From Paracentrotus lividus (Eukaryota; Echinodermata; Echinoidea; Camarodonta; Echinidae), in assembly GCA_940671915.1 (NCBI GenBank), contig CALNVZ010003434.1:695373-759372 (forward strand): a stretch of 64,000 nt of DNA, written 5' to 3'. The first letter of the stretch is position 1, and each line of letters starts with the position of its first letter. Below the pieces are notes generated by a model that saw nothing but the letters and a program-made list of their open reading frames with translations, had not been told where the DNA came from and searched no databases. Position numbers and translations under genes: made by a program. Positions 1 to 10,283 of the stretch are shown here, piece by piece.

Positions 1-211
1 ACATAATGTTGCGCAACTTCCGAACCGTACGCTCAATTTTTTTCAAAATAGTTTTAAAAGTTGCGTAAGATGTTAGAGAAAAAAGTCATGAATGCGCGGA
101 GCGCGGGAAAAAATTTCACCAATATGAACGCGCGAAATGTCGAGGGGGGGGCTGAATAGGCCCCCCCCCGGCCCTTTTAGGGTTAAAGTGAAACGCACAA
201 ATTGCTATTAC
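1..211. other. spns intron 3, start
   Basis: Noncoding. A G/C-homopolymer block (about 144-178, runs of G then C) is flanked by gcgcg-rich sequence and resembles the end of a degraded interspersed repeat. No gene seen. Confidence 0.5.
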
Positions 212-363
212 CTTCCTACAGGAATAGCAAAATAGAAGAGCATGAGCATCCTGGTTCTTCTGTTACCAACAAAGAGATCTCCAATCAGAGTAGCAGCAAT
301 CGTCACATAACTTGCTTCTCCTATTCCAACCATCCCTCTCAGGAGAAGAAATAGCCAGAACAT
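212..363 (-). CDS. spns: spns coding exon 3
   Basis: Acceptor TTTTCTTGCAG and donor GTAATA. It encodes [19 protein letters not shown], then TLIGDLF and FYFAIPVG, which match the helix 4-5 region of spinster proteins. It ends in phase 2. The next exon lies left of the window. Confidence 0.92.
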
Positions 364-2153
364 CTGCAAGAAAATTCAAATGATTAGATTATAATTTATT
401 GCTGGTGCACCCAGCAGTGATGAAATATAGACAGTATTCTGGACTGCAATTATAATAAACAAAAATAAACAGGAGAAAATATTAGGTGAAATACATTTAT
501 TTCTTGAACTAGATCTATATCTTTATTATCATTAACTTTTTTATTGGATTATTCCTCCCTATTTTTTCTGTATTTATTCAACAGAACGAACTGCACTCAC
601 TCGCCAGATCTCTGTACTTAACCCTCCTGACGATGTTACCCAAGCTTTTACCACCCATGATTCTGCCACCCTTGCTACAAGCATTTTATTTCCTTTCCTG
701 ACACTACCCACCCAAATGTCTACTAATCTAACGACCCACTGCCTACGTTACATCCTCAAAATTCATCATGTACGGCTTAATAAACTCTCACAGCTCGACA
801 ACCAACCTGCGGGAAGCCGCTGATCTCCACAAACCGGAGGAAGAACAACCAAGAAGAAGAAGAAGATAGTAGAAAATGTAATCTTAAAATCAATAGATTT
901 ATCAAATATTCATATTCATCTCATTTTTGACGATCAGATTCTCTTTTTTCCTGCTTTTATCACAACAAACTTCATATTTAGGGTGGACTTCCTTGAATAA
1001 TGATAATATTCCTATATACTAAGCCTTAAAACTAAGTTAAAGCCCTTTAACCTCTTAAAGCTGGTGTATAGTGTTGAGAGAAGGAAACATTCAATTTGGA
1101 TTCACAGTAAGATAATATGAAAGACCCAATCCTATAACTGTAACAAAAAAGTTATAGTACGTGAAATCTCGTTTTAGAGTCTTTATTTCACGATACAAGT
1201 ATAGAAAAAGATAAGTCTGGGATCCGACTCATCTCAGTGTGCACTAGGCGTTCACATGGAAAACCAATGGGGATTCTCTTGCGTGGGTGATACACACAGA
1301 TCGTTACGCTCCATTCATGCGGGAAGTTCGGGGGACTGGACACCCCAGCAAAGGTCTTAAAAACCGTTACATTATGTTTGGGTTGAAACATTTCACTGAA
1401 ATTCACCGGAAATCGTGAAAAGAATATCACAAAATCTCTCACACATATCTTTTAGTGCAATGTGAACAACATGAGACTATATTTAATCGGTTTTATGCTG
1501 ATTCCTTTTTTTTTGTTACCAAAACTATACACCAGGTTTAACAGACAATACCTCGATTTTTAAAGGATATCAATCTGCAAATCTCAAGTTGTCACTTCCT
1601 TAATAAATTAATGAAACCAAAACATTTTGTAGCTTGCTTTCAATGTTAAATCTTTGAACGAACAATTTTTCTACTCAAAGCCATCGCAAGATTAATTCTC
1701 CATTGTTATCATCTCATGTTAATCACAAGGAAAATCAGTCATCTAGTGCTTTAATGGAATATGCTTTTACATCAATTCTTGATCAAAACATGTTTCAGCA
1801 AATAATTTGCAGCAAAGATTCAAGAGATACATGTACATGTATGCCAACCTGGAAGTTGAACGTTGTTGCTTCTCCCTCAAATTTTAGACAACTCATTTTA
1901 GGCCCATGCGCATACATGTACTACATACACGTACGGTCCAAAATTTACATTTTTCTCAACATTACAGAGGTACATGAACACCTTATTCTATGAAACTTCT
2001 AAATATTATACAGTACCTTTGTGATCAATGTTACTTTCATGAAATACTAAGTACTATAGTTTTATTGGCTGTTCAGCATAACCATGGAAGTTACATGTAC
2101 CATTGATGGCAAAGTAAACAGTGCAAATCTTTATTCAATAGCACCCTCATAAT

Positions 2154-2190
<37 letters not shown>

Positions 2191-3950
2191 TTTTCTGCCA
2201 TTTATTGACCATCTTTTAACCAAAGTCTAAGTGACAAAATTATAAATTTTCTTTTTCAAAAAATTCATTTTCTAAAACCTGTAAATGTAGATAAAACTTA
2301 CGTCTGCTGGAACAAAGGAGCCGGCAAGAGTTAGCCCTGACCAGGTCAGAATCCCAAAGGCTACAATGAGCTTCCTAGAGTAGCGGTCACCCAAGTAGCC
2401 GAAGATGGGAGACGTCACCATGTAACCAACGATGAATATGGTCTGCAGAAGTCCAGCTGCGCTGTTGTCATCAGCAATGTTGAAATAGATTTGAATGTCA
2501 TGCAGATTAGCTGTTGGCGAATGAGAGTGACAAAAGAATATCTTTAAAACTAGGGTCAACTTTAAAAACCATATTTTACAATGATTATTTTAATATATTT
2601 GGAGTTAATGAAATTTTGTAAGTAAATAAAAGGATACTGATACAATACAATGTTTCTCATGAAGAGCAAGTTTTTTTTTATCTTTTTTTTTTTCAGTCCA
2701 CTGTCACTTGAACTGTGACACTTCAAATTGTTTTAATTTCTGATTCTTTATAATCAGACTTTTCTTAATCTATCATGTTTTGAATCTACTTCATGGTTGG
2801 TTTCATTTTGTATCTTTATATTCTCATGGAACTTCATGATTTAAACATTTTGAAACATGTACTCTAGTAAAAAAAAGAAAGAAAAAAAAAAAAATGAAAA
2901 GAAAAGATTACTTGAGAATAAGACACATACACAAGTCTACAATGTACATCTTATTTTCATTGTAAAACATCAATACAAAGTGTACACAGTTCACCCTAGT
3001 AACTCAACTAGCTAGAATACAAAAGATAATGGATTGCGAAGGTGACCCTATTCATTTTATCTTCAAATTAATACATAACCTGGCATCAAGCCCTAGTCAT
3101 GGTTTGACCTCTTCCAATATTTACTTCCTGCTTGTGTCATCATAACTTTTGATGGTCACATTTCCTGACCATGGTCACAAACTTAATCAGAATGTACACA
3201 GATCTAGTCCTAGACTCCATACTAACTTTAAATTGTTCATAAATGTAATGTCTATTAAAAAAGATAAAAAATACAACAGAGTAATAAACTAATAATTAGT
3301 CTAATCACAGTCATATGAAAATCATTCTAGACTATTCTAAATTCACAATCAAGAACTGAAGAAGTAGACATCTAGATAAAACATTTTGCACAAACATATC
3401 ATCATCCTGGTCAGTGCTCACACAACAAAAACAACCAAAAAAAGTTTAATTATCAACCAATGTCTGATCAATAAATTATGTCGTCACACGATCCTGATCA
3501 TGATCTTGATGATGAAACTGAATTAGTGAAAGAACAATCTCACTGCCACACACCTGCAATTGTGTAACGATCCGAATAATTGAGAAGATTCACACAAAAT
3601 AAAACAATAACAGTCACATAAGCTGAACACGGTGGTTTTACGTCTTGTATAGTGACCACAGGTTCTTCCTGAGTACCATCAGTTTTAACATTATTTCCTT
3701 CGATTCCATTCACTTGAATTGGGCGTCCATGTCCTAAATCAGATCGCTGTGCATAATCTATCGCCTCCGCTTCCCCGTCGTCTTCTTCCCCTTCCTCCTC
3801 CCGAAGCAACGGGCGCTTGTCGCCTGACCATTCCGAAGAGGCAGCCATTTCCACAGAGTCACGGCTGACCGTCGGCTGAATATCGTTTGTTTCTGTCGTC
3901 GGGAGGTACTTCTTCGCTGGTGGTGGTATCATTGGTGTTTCTGTTTTCAT
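212..3950 (-). CDS. spns: Spinster-family (SPNS) MFS transporter, 5' half, partial
   Basis: Three coding exons on the minus strand: 3950-3554, 2510-2302 and 363-212. All have GT-AG borders, and the phases join without a shift (397, 209 and 152 nt), giving 252 complete residues before the gene leaves the window at the left. Residues 1-110 are a hydrophilic, acidic tail with an EEEGEEDD run. The first membrane helix is about 111-125, followed by the family motif LLNYSDRYT. The MFS loop 2-3 signature [10 protein letters not shown] is at 170-179, and exon 3 carries [11 protein letters not shown] and FYFAIPVG, all typical of spinster proteins. The family is known as proton-coupled lysosomal lysolipid exporters (SPNS1) or sphingosine-1-phosphate exporters (SPNS2). 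The fragment does not separate these paralogues. Full-length members are about 500-550 aa, so about half is present. The start is the only in-frame ATG before the acidic tail. Confidence 0.93.
364..2301. other. spns intron 2
   Basis: AT-rich intron with no conserved coding signal. About 580-868 is compositionally different (more C-rich) and ends in an AAG-rich run, like the tail of an inserted retroposon, but I cannot assign a family. A long T-run lies at about 2155-2188. The small ORFs here have no recognisable motif. Confidence 0.5.
2302..2510 (-). CDS. spns: spns coding exon 2
   Basis: Bordered by an acceptor ending CCAACAG and the donor GTAAGT. It encodes the extracytosolic loop ([11 protein letters not shown]), helix 2 and the MFS signature [10 protein letters not shown], then helix 3, ending SFVPAD in phase 0. 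Confidence 0.92.
2511..3553. other. spns intron 1
   Basis: AT-rich intron with short A- and T-runs (2670-2692, 2872-2894). Nothing else recognised. Confidence 0.6.
3554..3950 (-). CDS. spns: spns coding exon 1
   Basis: Start codon at 3950-3948. The exon ends with GCA G before a GTGTGT donor (phase 1). It encodes the long acidic cytosolic N-terminus and the first transmembrane helix with the [10 protein letters not shown] motif. Confidence 0.9.
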
Positions 3951-4230
3951 TGGTAGACAAAGTTCGACCGGATGATCTCAGAGATCACGAGTTTTCGGCG
4001 GTGGTGATGTTTTGGTCCTTTGAACTCTATTGTTTACCAAATAAAAAGTCTCTAGAACGTTAATAGTCGAAGAAGCTAAGTGGATTTTGAGCTGATTATG
4101 CATCACAAGAGTGATTACACTGAAATTTTGGACGTGCGCACTGACTGACGGTGCGTTTAAATTATTCAATCTTTCCCGAGAGAAATTAAAACAAATTGTG
4201 TTGAAAAAAATATTGAGCTTATAGCTAGGC
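3951..4230 (-). promoter_or_regulatory. 5' UTR / proximal promoter region of spns
   Basis: Sequence immediately upstream of the spns start codon on its strand. No TATA box or other clear core element is visible. It is placed by position only. It is bounded upstream by the tandem foldback MITEs at 4231. Confidence 0.35.
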
Positions 4231-5192
4231 TACACTGTAAAAAATGTTGTATTTTTACAGCAAATCTGCTGTCAGCAGAGTCGCCATAAAAAATGTAATT
4301 TAAAAAACAGTTTTATTGTAAATTTCTCCTGCTAATAATTACGTGAGAAATACAAAATATACATCAGGAGTAACACATTTTGTTCCGTTTTAACCAATAT
4401 GTAAGCTATAGAACTCTAATGATTTTTTTTCCTTCTCTTTCATTAATTATTAGAGGAGAAATTTACAGCAAAACTGTTATTTCAAATTACATTTTCGTAT
4501 ATGGCGACTCTGCTGACATCACTTTGCTGTATTATTTTTTTACAGTGTACACTGTAAAAAATATATGTATTTTTACAGGAAATCTGCTGTCAGCAGAGTC
4601 GCCATAAAAAATGTAATTCAAAAAACAGTTTTGTTGTAAGTTTCTCCTGCAAATAATTACGTGAGAAATAAAAAAATATACATCAGGAGTAACACATTTT
4701 TTTCCTTTTTAACCAAATACGTATGCTATAAAACTCTAATGATATTTTTCCTTCTCAACATTATTCTTAAGGGAGAAATTTACAGCAAAACTGTTATTTC
4801 AAATTACATTTTCGTATGGCGACTCTGCTGACATCACTTTGCCTTTATTATTTTTTTACAGTGTACACTGTAAAAAATATATGTATTTTTACAGGAAATC
4901 TGCTGTCAGCAGAGTCGCCATAAAAAATGTAATTCAAAAAACAGTTTTGTTGTAAGTTTCTCCTGCAAATAATTACGTGAGAAATAAAAAAATATACATC
5001 AGGAGTAACACATTTTGTTCCGTTTTAACCAAATACGTATGCTATAAAACTCTAATGATATTTTTCCTTCTCAACATTATTCTTAAGGGTGAAATTTACA
5101 GCAAAACTGTATTTTAAATTACATTTTAGTATGGCGACTCTGCTGACATCACTTTGCTCTATTTTGTCTGTATTTTTTTTTTTTACAGTGTA
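4231..5192. mobile_element. Three tandem foldback MITEs sharing TA junctions
   Basis: Three head-to-tail copies, about 4231-4549, 4548-4865 and 4864-5192. Each starts TACACTGTAAAAAA and ends in its complement TTTTTTACAGTGTA. Inside each copy the two halves are imperfect inverted repeats of about 130 bp (CAGCAGAGTCGCCAT on one side, ATGGCGACTCTGCTG on the other), so each can fold on itself. Neighbouring copies share a single TA (ACAGTG-TA-CACTG). TA target sites and short palindromic elements fit nonautonomous Tc1/mariner-like MITEs. No transposase is present. Confidence 0.85.
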
Positions 5193-5580
5193 GGCCTACA
5201 GGAGGCCATAGGCGGATTCATGGGGCCGAATCGGCCGCCCCCTATTTGTGGCGCAAAAAAGAGAGAAAATGAGGAAAGTAGGGAAAGAGAAGAAGAAGAA
5301 GAAGAGGAGGGAAAAAAGATGACAAGAAAGGAGAGGAGGAGAAAAGGAAGAAAATAAGGCCGGCGCACAGCGGCGTATTTAGGGGGGGGGCAGCACGTGC
5401 CCCGGGCGGAGCTTAAGGGGGCGCAAAAAAAAAAGGAAAAGGAAAACAAGCCGGAGGAAAGGAAAGAAGAAGAAGAAAAAAGGGAGATCGGTGACCCACA
5501 GTGCAAATGGGGGCCTCCCATTATCAATTTGGCGCCCCCTCCCCTACCAATTTAAGGGGGGGGGGGGTTAAACTCAAATT
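5193..5580. repeat. Purine-rich and poly-G low-complexity block
   Basis: GA-rich runs (5260-5355, 5430-5490) alternate with G-homopolymers and gcgcccccct-like segments (5382-5420, 5530-5567). It resembles the G-run ends of degraded interspersed repeats also seen near 120-180, 10260-10280 and 57840-57905. No gene seen. Confidence 0.6.
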
Positions 5581-5754
5581 TGTTCAAAATTCACCGAATA
5601 GAACAATTTTTCGTTCTCTTCATTTTATGAAACTGTATAGTTTGCTTAACAAGTACTAAAAAATTCAGCGTGAAAACGAGGGCCCGAGAAATGCATTCAA
5701 TTGATTCGATTTTTTTTTTTGGATCCGCGCCTGCTTTCCTGCTCAAAAAGACAT

Positions 5755-5756
<2 letters not shown>

Positions 5757-5794
<38 letters not shown>

Positions 5795-5808
5795 CTTTTT
5801 TTGCTGTA
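5757..5808. repeat. Poly-T tract
   Basis: Nearly uninterrupted T-run of about 45 bases. Flanking 5581-6089 shows nothing recognisable. Confidence 0.8.
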
Positions 5809-6089
5809 GAAAGTTCCACGAACCGTTAAAAGACAATTTACTCATCTTCTCATTGAAAGTCTTAAAACATGGGCATAGCCAGAAAGAGCTTTTTCTAGGT
5901 TCATTTTTTTTCATGTTCGGATTATAGTTTTTGAATTATACTGTAAATAGATTTTTTGTAGTTTTTCAAACTATATTACTATCAAAATGTGTATTATTTT
6001 TTACTCTCTGATAAAGTGTGTGGTATTAGACAATCTTTTCCTGTTTGATTTTTGACATGGCAGATTCGGCGTGTGCGCCTCACAGGCTG

Positions 6090-6582
6090 TCCAATTCACC
6101 CTGGGTTTAAATTGGTTTTAGAAAATGCAGAAAGAAAAATAATATGAGTGAAGGTTTGGAGAAAATCGACCAACAAAATAATGAAGTTATGAATATTCAA
6201 AGTTTTGATTCTGTGACGTCACGTGCGAGAAGTTCTCTAATTATGTAGTGTAAATTTCATAAAGTGTCATTTTTTCAAAAGAAAATTAATTATGTCATCT
6301 GGGCGGTCGATATATCATCAAACATATGTTCATATACATGCCTCTATCATATTGACCCGTTCCTTTATCAAGAACCATGAAAAAAAAACAAATTTATGGA
6401 ATTTACATAATACACAACACGTAGAAGAGCTGCTCGCACGTGACGTCACAGAATCAAAACTTTACATATTCATAATTTTGCTATTTTTTGGTCGATTTTC
6501 TTCAAGCTTTTACTCATATTTTTCTTTTAATTTTCTGCATTTTTTTAAACCAATACAATTCCAGGGTGAACTTCCCCTTTAA
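6090..6582. mobile_element. Palindromic MITE with CRE sites, copy 1
   Basis: Imperfect inverted repeat. The left arm runs from TTCACCCTGG through GAAAATGCAGAAA; the right arm from TTTTCTGCATTTTTTT to CCAGGGTGAACTTC. Each arm contains a GTGACGTCAC-type CREB/ATF palindrome (about 6216 and 6440). A second, diverged copy lies at about 45565-46005, so this is a dispersed family. It is noncoding; only arms and a short centre are present. Confidence 0.75.
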
Positions 6583-6602
6583 TGTGCTTGCAACTACAGT
6601 CT

Positions 6603-7677
6603 ATGCAACTAAACCCCTCACAAAAAGTTTCGCAAGTCGACTTTGGGCCATGATAACTTTTCAGGTACGCTTTAGTATTTCCTGGTATTCATACCACTGG
6701 AAAGATAATTTAATCCCCTTGTTATTGATATCCTATTTGTAATGATTGTATCATGCTTCAATGCACAGAATATCAGAATATGGAGAAAAGTAAAAAATCA
6801 AATGTTGTAAAATGCATTTTTATTGATCACATTAAAGTTCCGCACCTTGACTTTAGATCCTGATAACTTTTGGGATATTTTCTAATTTTTATTGAATTTT
6901 ATACCATTGTCACGTTGATTTATTCATATTTTTATTGACACCTAATTTGTCATGGTGATGTCATCCGTGGGTCCACAGTACTCCTGAATACATGACAAAG
7001 TGAAAGATAATTTTCAGTTTATATTTCTGTAACACAACTCTATACCTTGGTACATTTTAACGTGGGGATTTAATCATTGTCAATTTTTATAGCATTAAAA
7101 AGTTCAATTATTCTTCTTTTTATTGATACCCTATTTGAAATAGTAACATCATGTTTGAATGCACATAACTCACGAATATAATGCAAAGTAAAAAGTGAAA
7201 AGTTGCGAAATGTATTGTTATTGCTCGCAGCAGACAATAATACTCACAATGGGCATTCAATTTGCAACATTTAACTTATTCTGACTTGTCCTAACATTCA
7301 GGTGTTCTGTCCATGCAGGAACAACACTATCGTTACAATTAGGGTGTCATTGAAAAGAGGAATAAATTATCTTGACAATGGTCGAAAATTCAATAAAAAT
7401 TAGAAAATACCCTAAAAGTTATCAGAGCCAAAAATTCGAGTTGCGGAACTTCGCTTTGATAAATGCATTTTGCAACATTTGACTTTTTACTTTTCTCCAT
7501 ATTCTGATATTTTGTGCATTGAAGCATGACATAATCATTACAAGTAGGATATCAATAAAAAGGGGAATAAATTATCTTTCCAATCGTATGAATATCAGGA
7601 AAAACTACAGCGTCCCTGAAAAGTTATCATGGCCCAAAGTCTATTTGCGAAACTTTTTGTGAGGGGTTTATATTATT
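6603..7677. mobile_element. Foldback element with CCCCTCACAAAAAGTTTCGC termini
   Basis: The left end reads ACCCCTCACAAAAAGTTTCG and the right end its complement. Outer arms of about 240 bp (6603-6845 and 7430-7677) are inverted copies. Inner segments also pair loosely, each holding a 'gataacttttnnggnta...tttattgata' unit. A related part lies inverted at 11290-12145. Noncoding. Confidence 0.7.
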
Positions 7678-8708
7678 TTGTAGAATTGTAGTTCAACACT
7701 TTCATCTTATTTTACAATGCGACTTGGAATAGTTTAACTAGACAGATGGCGCTATATTATTATAGGATTCCCCAGTCAGTTTGGGAAGTTCGTCACTCCA
7801 TTTATTATTATTATTATTATTTATTCGATCAAGAAAACATAGCATACAGAGTAAAATACATAGTGAAACAGGAAATACAAGGTAAGATAAAGTGGAATCG
7901 CATGTGGATCAGGGTACACAAAAGAGAAATTCTTCACTGTTGCCCGGGGGCATGTGTACCCTCACATGCTATTCAAATTCCCAAAATATTTGGACAGCAT
8001 CAAATTCGCCATTTAATTTCCTACGAAGTTTGCTCGCTTTGAAAGTACTCGATTCAAACTCCCCGTCATAAGCAATCAAATTGGTAAATATAGGCTCAAG
8101 TGCGTGCTTTCCCGCAATCAAATCCGCGCTTAGGCAATTTACTTTGACATTGGTTTGATCAAGTTGGTAGGCCGTTACAATTTGGCAAATCATTTTTAAA
8201 CTCTTGACTACTTTCGAATTAAACGTTTAAAATAACGTTTCATTTTTGTTGAGCTTTAGATCATTTTAAATGTTTCTTTTCTGTTTAGTTGTGATTCCCC
8301 AAGAATGAAACATTGTAAATAAAGTTCCCCTTTTTTTTCAAGCTCTGGTTAATTACTTCAGAATAAAATGTCAAAGATCATTTGGGGCCCCCTTAGTTAA
8401 TTTAAGGTCGATTTTGCACCCCCTAAATTTAAGGTCATTTTGGCACCCCCTAAATCTAAGATCGAATTGGCACCAATATGGCACTCCTTAGTTTAAAGTC
8501 AATTGGGCACCCCCTTGGCTTCAAGTCAATTTCACACCCCCTTCGTTTAAGCTTTCATTTAGCGCCGCCTATTTAACTTTAAGGTCGATTTGGCGCCCCT
8601 TTAATTTAAGCTCGAATTGGCGCCGGCCCTTAGTTCAAAATCGAGTTGGCGCCCCTTAGTTTTAGATAAATATGGCACCCTTATAAGTTTAAGGTAAATT
8701 TGGCTCCT
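6780..8708. repeat. Left arm of a large inverted duplication
   Basis: Runs as the reverse complement of 10283-12145 with high identity, broken by small indels. Landmarks: the CGCACCTTGA region at 6840, the GGCGCTATATTATTAT block at 7748 and the ACGAAGTTTGCTCGC block at 8021 each have an inverted counterpart. It includes the right part of the foldback element and the minisatellite at 8380-8705. The short reading frames here are not conserved between arms and are not credible genes. Confidence 0.8.
8380..8706. repeat. Minisatellite, roughly 28-32 bp unit (TTAAGGTCRATTTGGCRCCCC)
   Basis: About ten imperfect tandem units of the type 'ttaaggtcgatttggcgcccc'. The inverted copy is at 10285-10600, and a related, more diverged tract is at 24890-25290. 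Confidence 0.75.
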
Positions 8709-10283
8709 GAGGAATGCACTGATTGATATACGCTCATACAAAGCAATAGTTATCCTCATAGGGTTGTGTACATAAATACTAAAAATTGCTTTTTGACTAT
8801 ATAAAAAGTAAAATTTATTTTTATTACATTATTGGCTATTGTTTGTGTGTTGAAATCGACCGAGGAAGACATTCACATGAAAAAAAAAAGAAAAAAAAAA
8901 TGTAGACACACGGACTCGAACCACAGAGCCACGATCTTTTGATTACGAGTCAGACGCCTTACCGATTGAGCTAAAATCTATGAAGGATTACACGTAAAAC
9001 GAAAAATTCCAGACGGCAAAACATTTCAAGTACGGAAGTTATATAAGTCATGATTCCGGAGTCTGATTTGAAAAACGTATAATATGTTAAGAGAATTTCC
9101 TTGCCTACAACCTATCAAAATTTCAGAGAAAATGAAGCAGAAATGACGAGGGAATGGTCATTTCAGGAGGGCTTGCAGTTTTATGTTTCAACCAAAAGTG
9201 CTTCGTAATAGAGATTGCGTGCAAAATGAGCAAAAATGACATGCCTTTATATATTGCCATTTTTGACAATGATGCATTTGTTTAAATGAAAAATTAAGGT
9301 CACGTTCCCGAAAGCGTATATCCTCAGCTACAACATATTGAAATTGGGGCGAAAATCGACCAATATTTAAAGAGTTGGAATCAAAATTTGCATAAATTTT
9401 ATGACGTCATTTTCAAAAAAATGAAATTTTGAGTTTAGGCGCCATTTTGATGACGTCATAATGTTTATAATGGGTAAACAGCCATGAAATCATATCTACA
9501 ACTCATACTAAACATGTTCATTAAAAAAAAATTTGGGTGTTCGTGGACTATTTTTCGAGCTATAGGAATTTTGTAAAGGCATTTTTTGCCATATTTGGCC
9601 TATTGAGAGAAATGCGCGCACGCGCGCGGAAAAGTTTGACGGGCTGTAGTTTCCTTATTATTGGTCGTATCAAGTTGAAAATGGTATCAAAATGTTCAGA
9701 AATTAATGCTCTATTAGATGGCATAATAAAAATGGCGATTGAAGGTTGCGTTATAGTGAAAGCGCAATGAGCGCGCGCACCATGCAGCGCGCGCGCATTT
9801 TGAAATGCTGGAAATTGCTGAAACGTATGCAAACTTGATACTAGGTGATTTAGGGCATTTTGAAATTTTGACGTACGCGTACGCGCACGTCAGACTTTTA
9901 GGTGACTTTGGTGGTATGCTTAGGTCAAGGGTCATGTGAAGTTTATGTCATGTAATATGGGTCATTTTCAGTCATTGGTCATGAAGTTATGATTGTTAAT
10001 GTAATTTTACAAAATGGCGTCGGATGACGTCATCATAATTTGATGACCTTGAAAACTTCGAAGACATCTTCATAGTGACATCCATTGATGACATGAAATT
10101 GAAGGAAATCGATATGATAGATTAAGAGATAGAGTGGACACAAATATTGGCTATAAAATAAAGAAATAAAAATAAAGAAAGAAGAAATTCTGACGAAATT
10201 AAGAGGTGATTTGTCAAAGACAGACCACCTAAAAAGAGAGAGTAAGGGAAAGGGGGAGGAGAAAAAATGAGGGGGGGGGGAGG
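8708..10283 (-). mobile_element. Helitron-like element, copy 1 (3' end missing)
   Basis: Direct repeat of about 12830-14415 with only small indels, lying in the loop of the large inverted duplication. In element orientation (minus) it has the start with the AGGTGATTTGTC/GACAGACCACCT hairpin (about 10205-10232), CGCG-rich palindromes, TGACGTCA sites and the tRNA-like module at 8900-8985. The stem-loop plus CTAG end is absent; the sequence breaks at about 8708. Confidence 0.7.
8905..8988 (-). ncRNA. tRNA-Thr-like Pol III module, copy 1
   Basis: On the minus strand, A box TAGCTCAATCGG (8973-8962), anticodon-loop-like CTCGTAA and B box GGTTCGAGTCC (8922-8912), followed by T-rich sequence that could terminate Pol III. 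The T-arm sequence is altered compared with copy 2. Acceptor and T stems do not pair well, so this is a tRNA-derived module (SINE-like) and not a functional tRNA. Confidence 0.6.

Noticed and set aside
580-870. Possible retroposon coding fragment in spns intron 2
   Set aside because: C-rich, partly open sequence with an AAG-rich end, but no reverse transcriptase, endonuclease or other motif could be recognised.
5183-5527. 114-codon Ser/Phe-rich frame
   Set aside because: Arises from the complement of a GA-rich low-complexity block.
5591-5927. Frames with poly-Lys or poly-Phe
   Set aside because: Translation through a poly-T/A tract.
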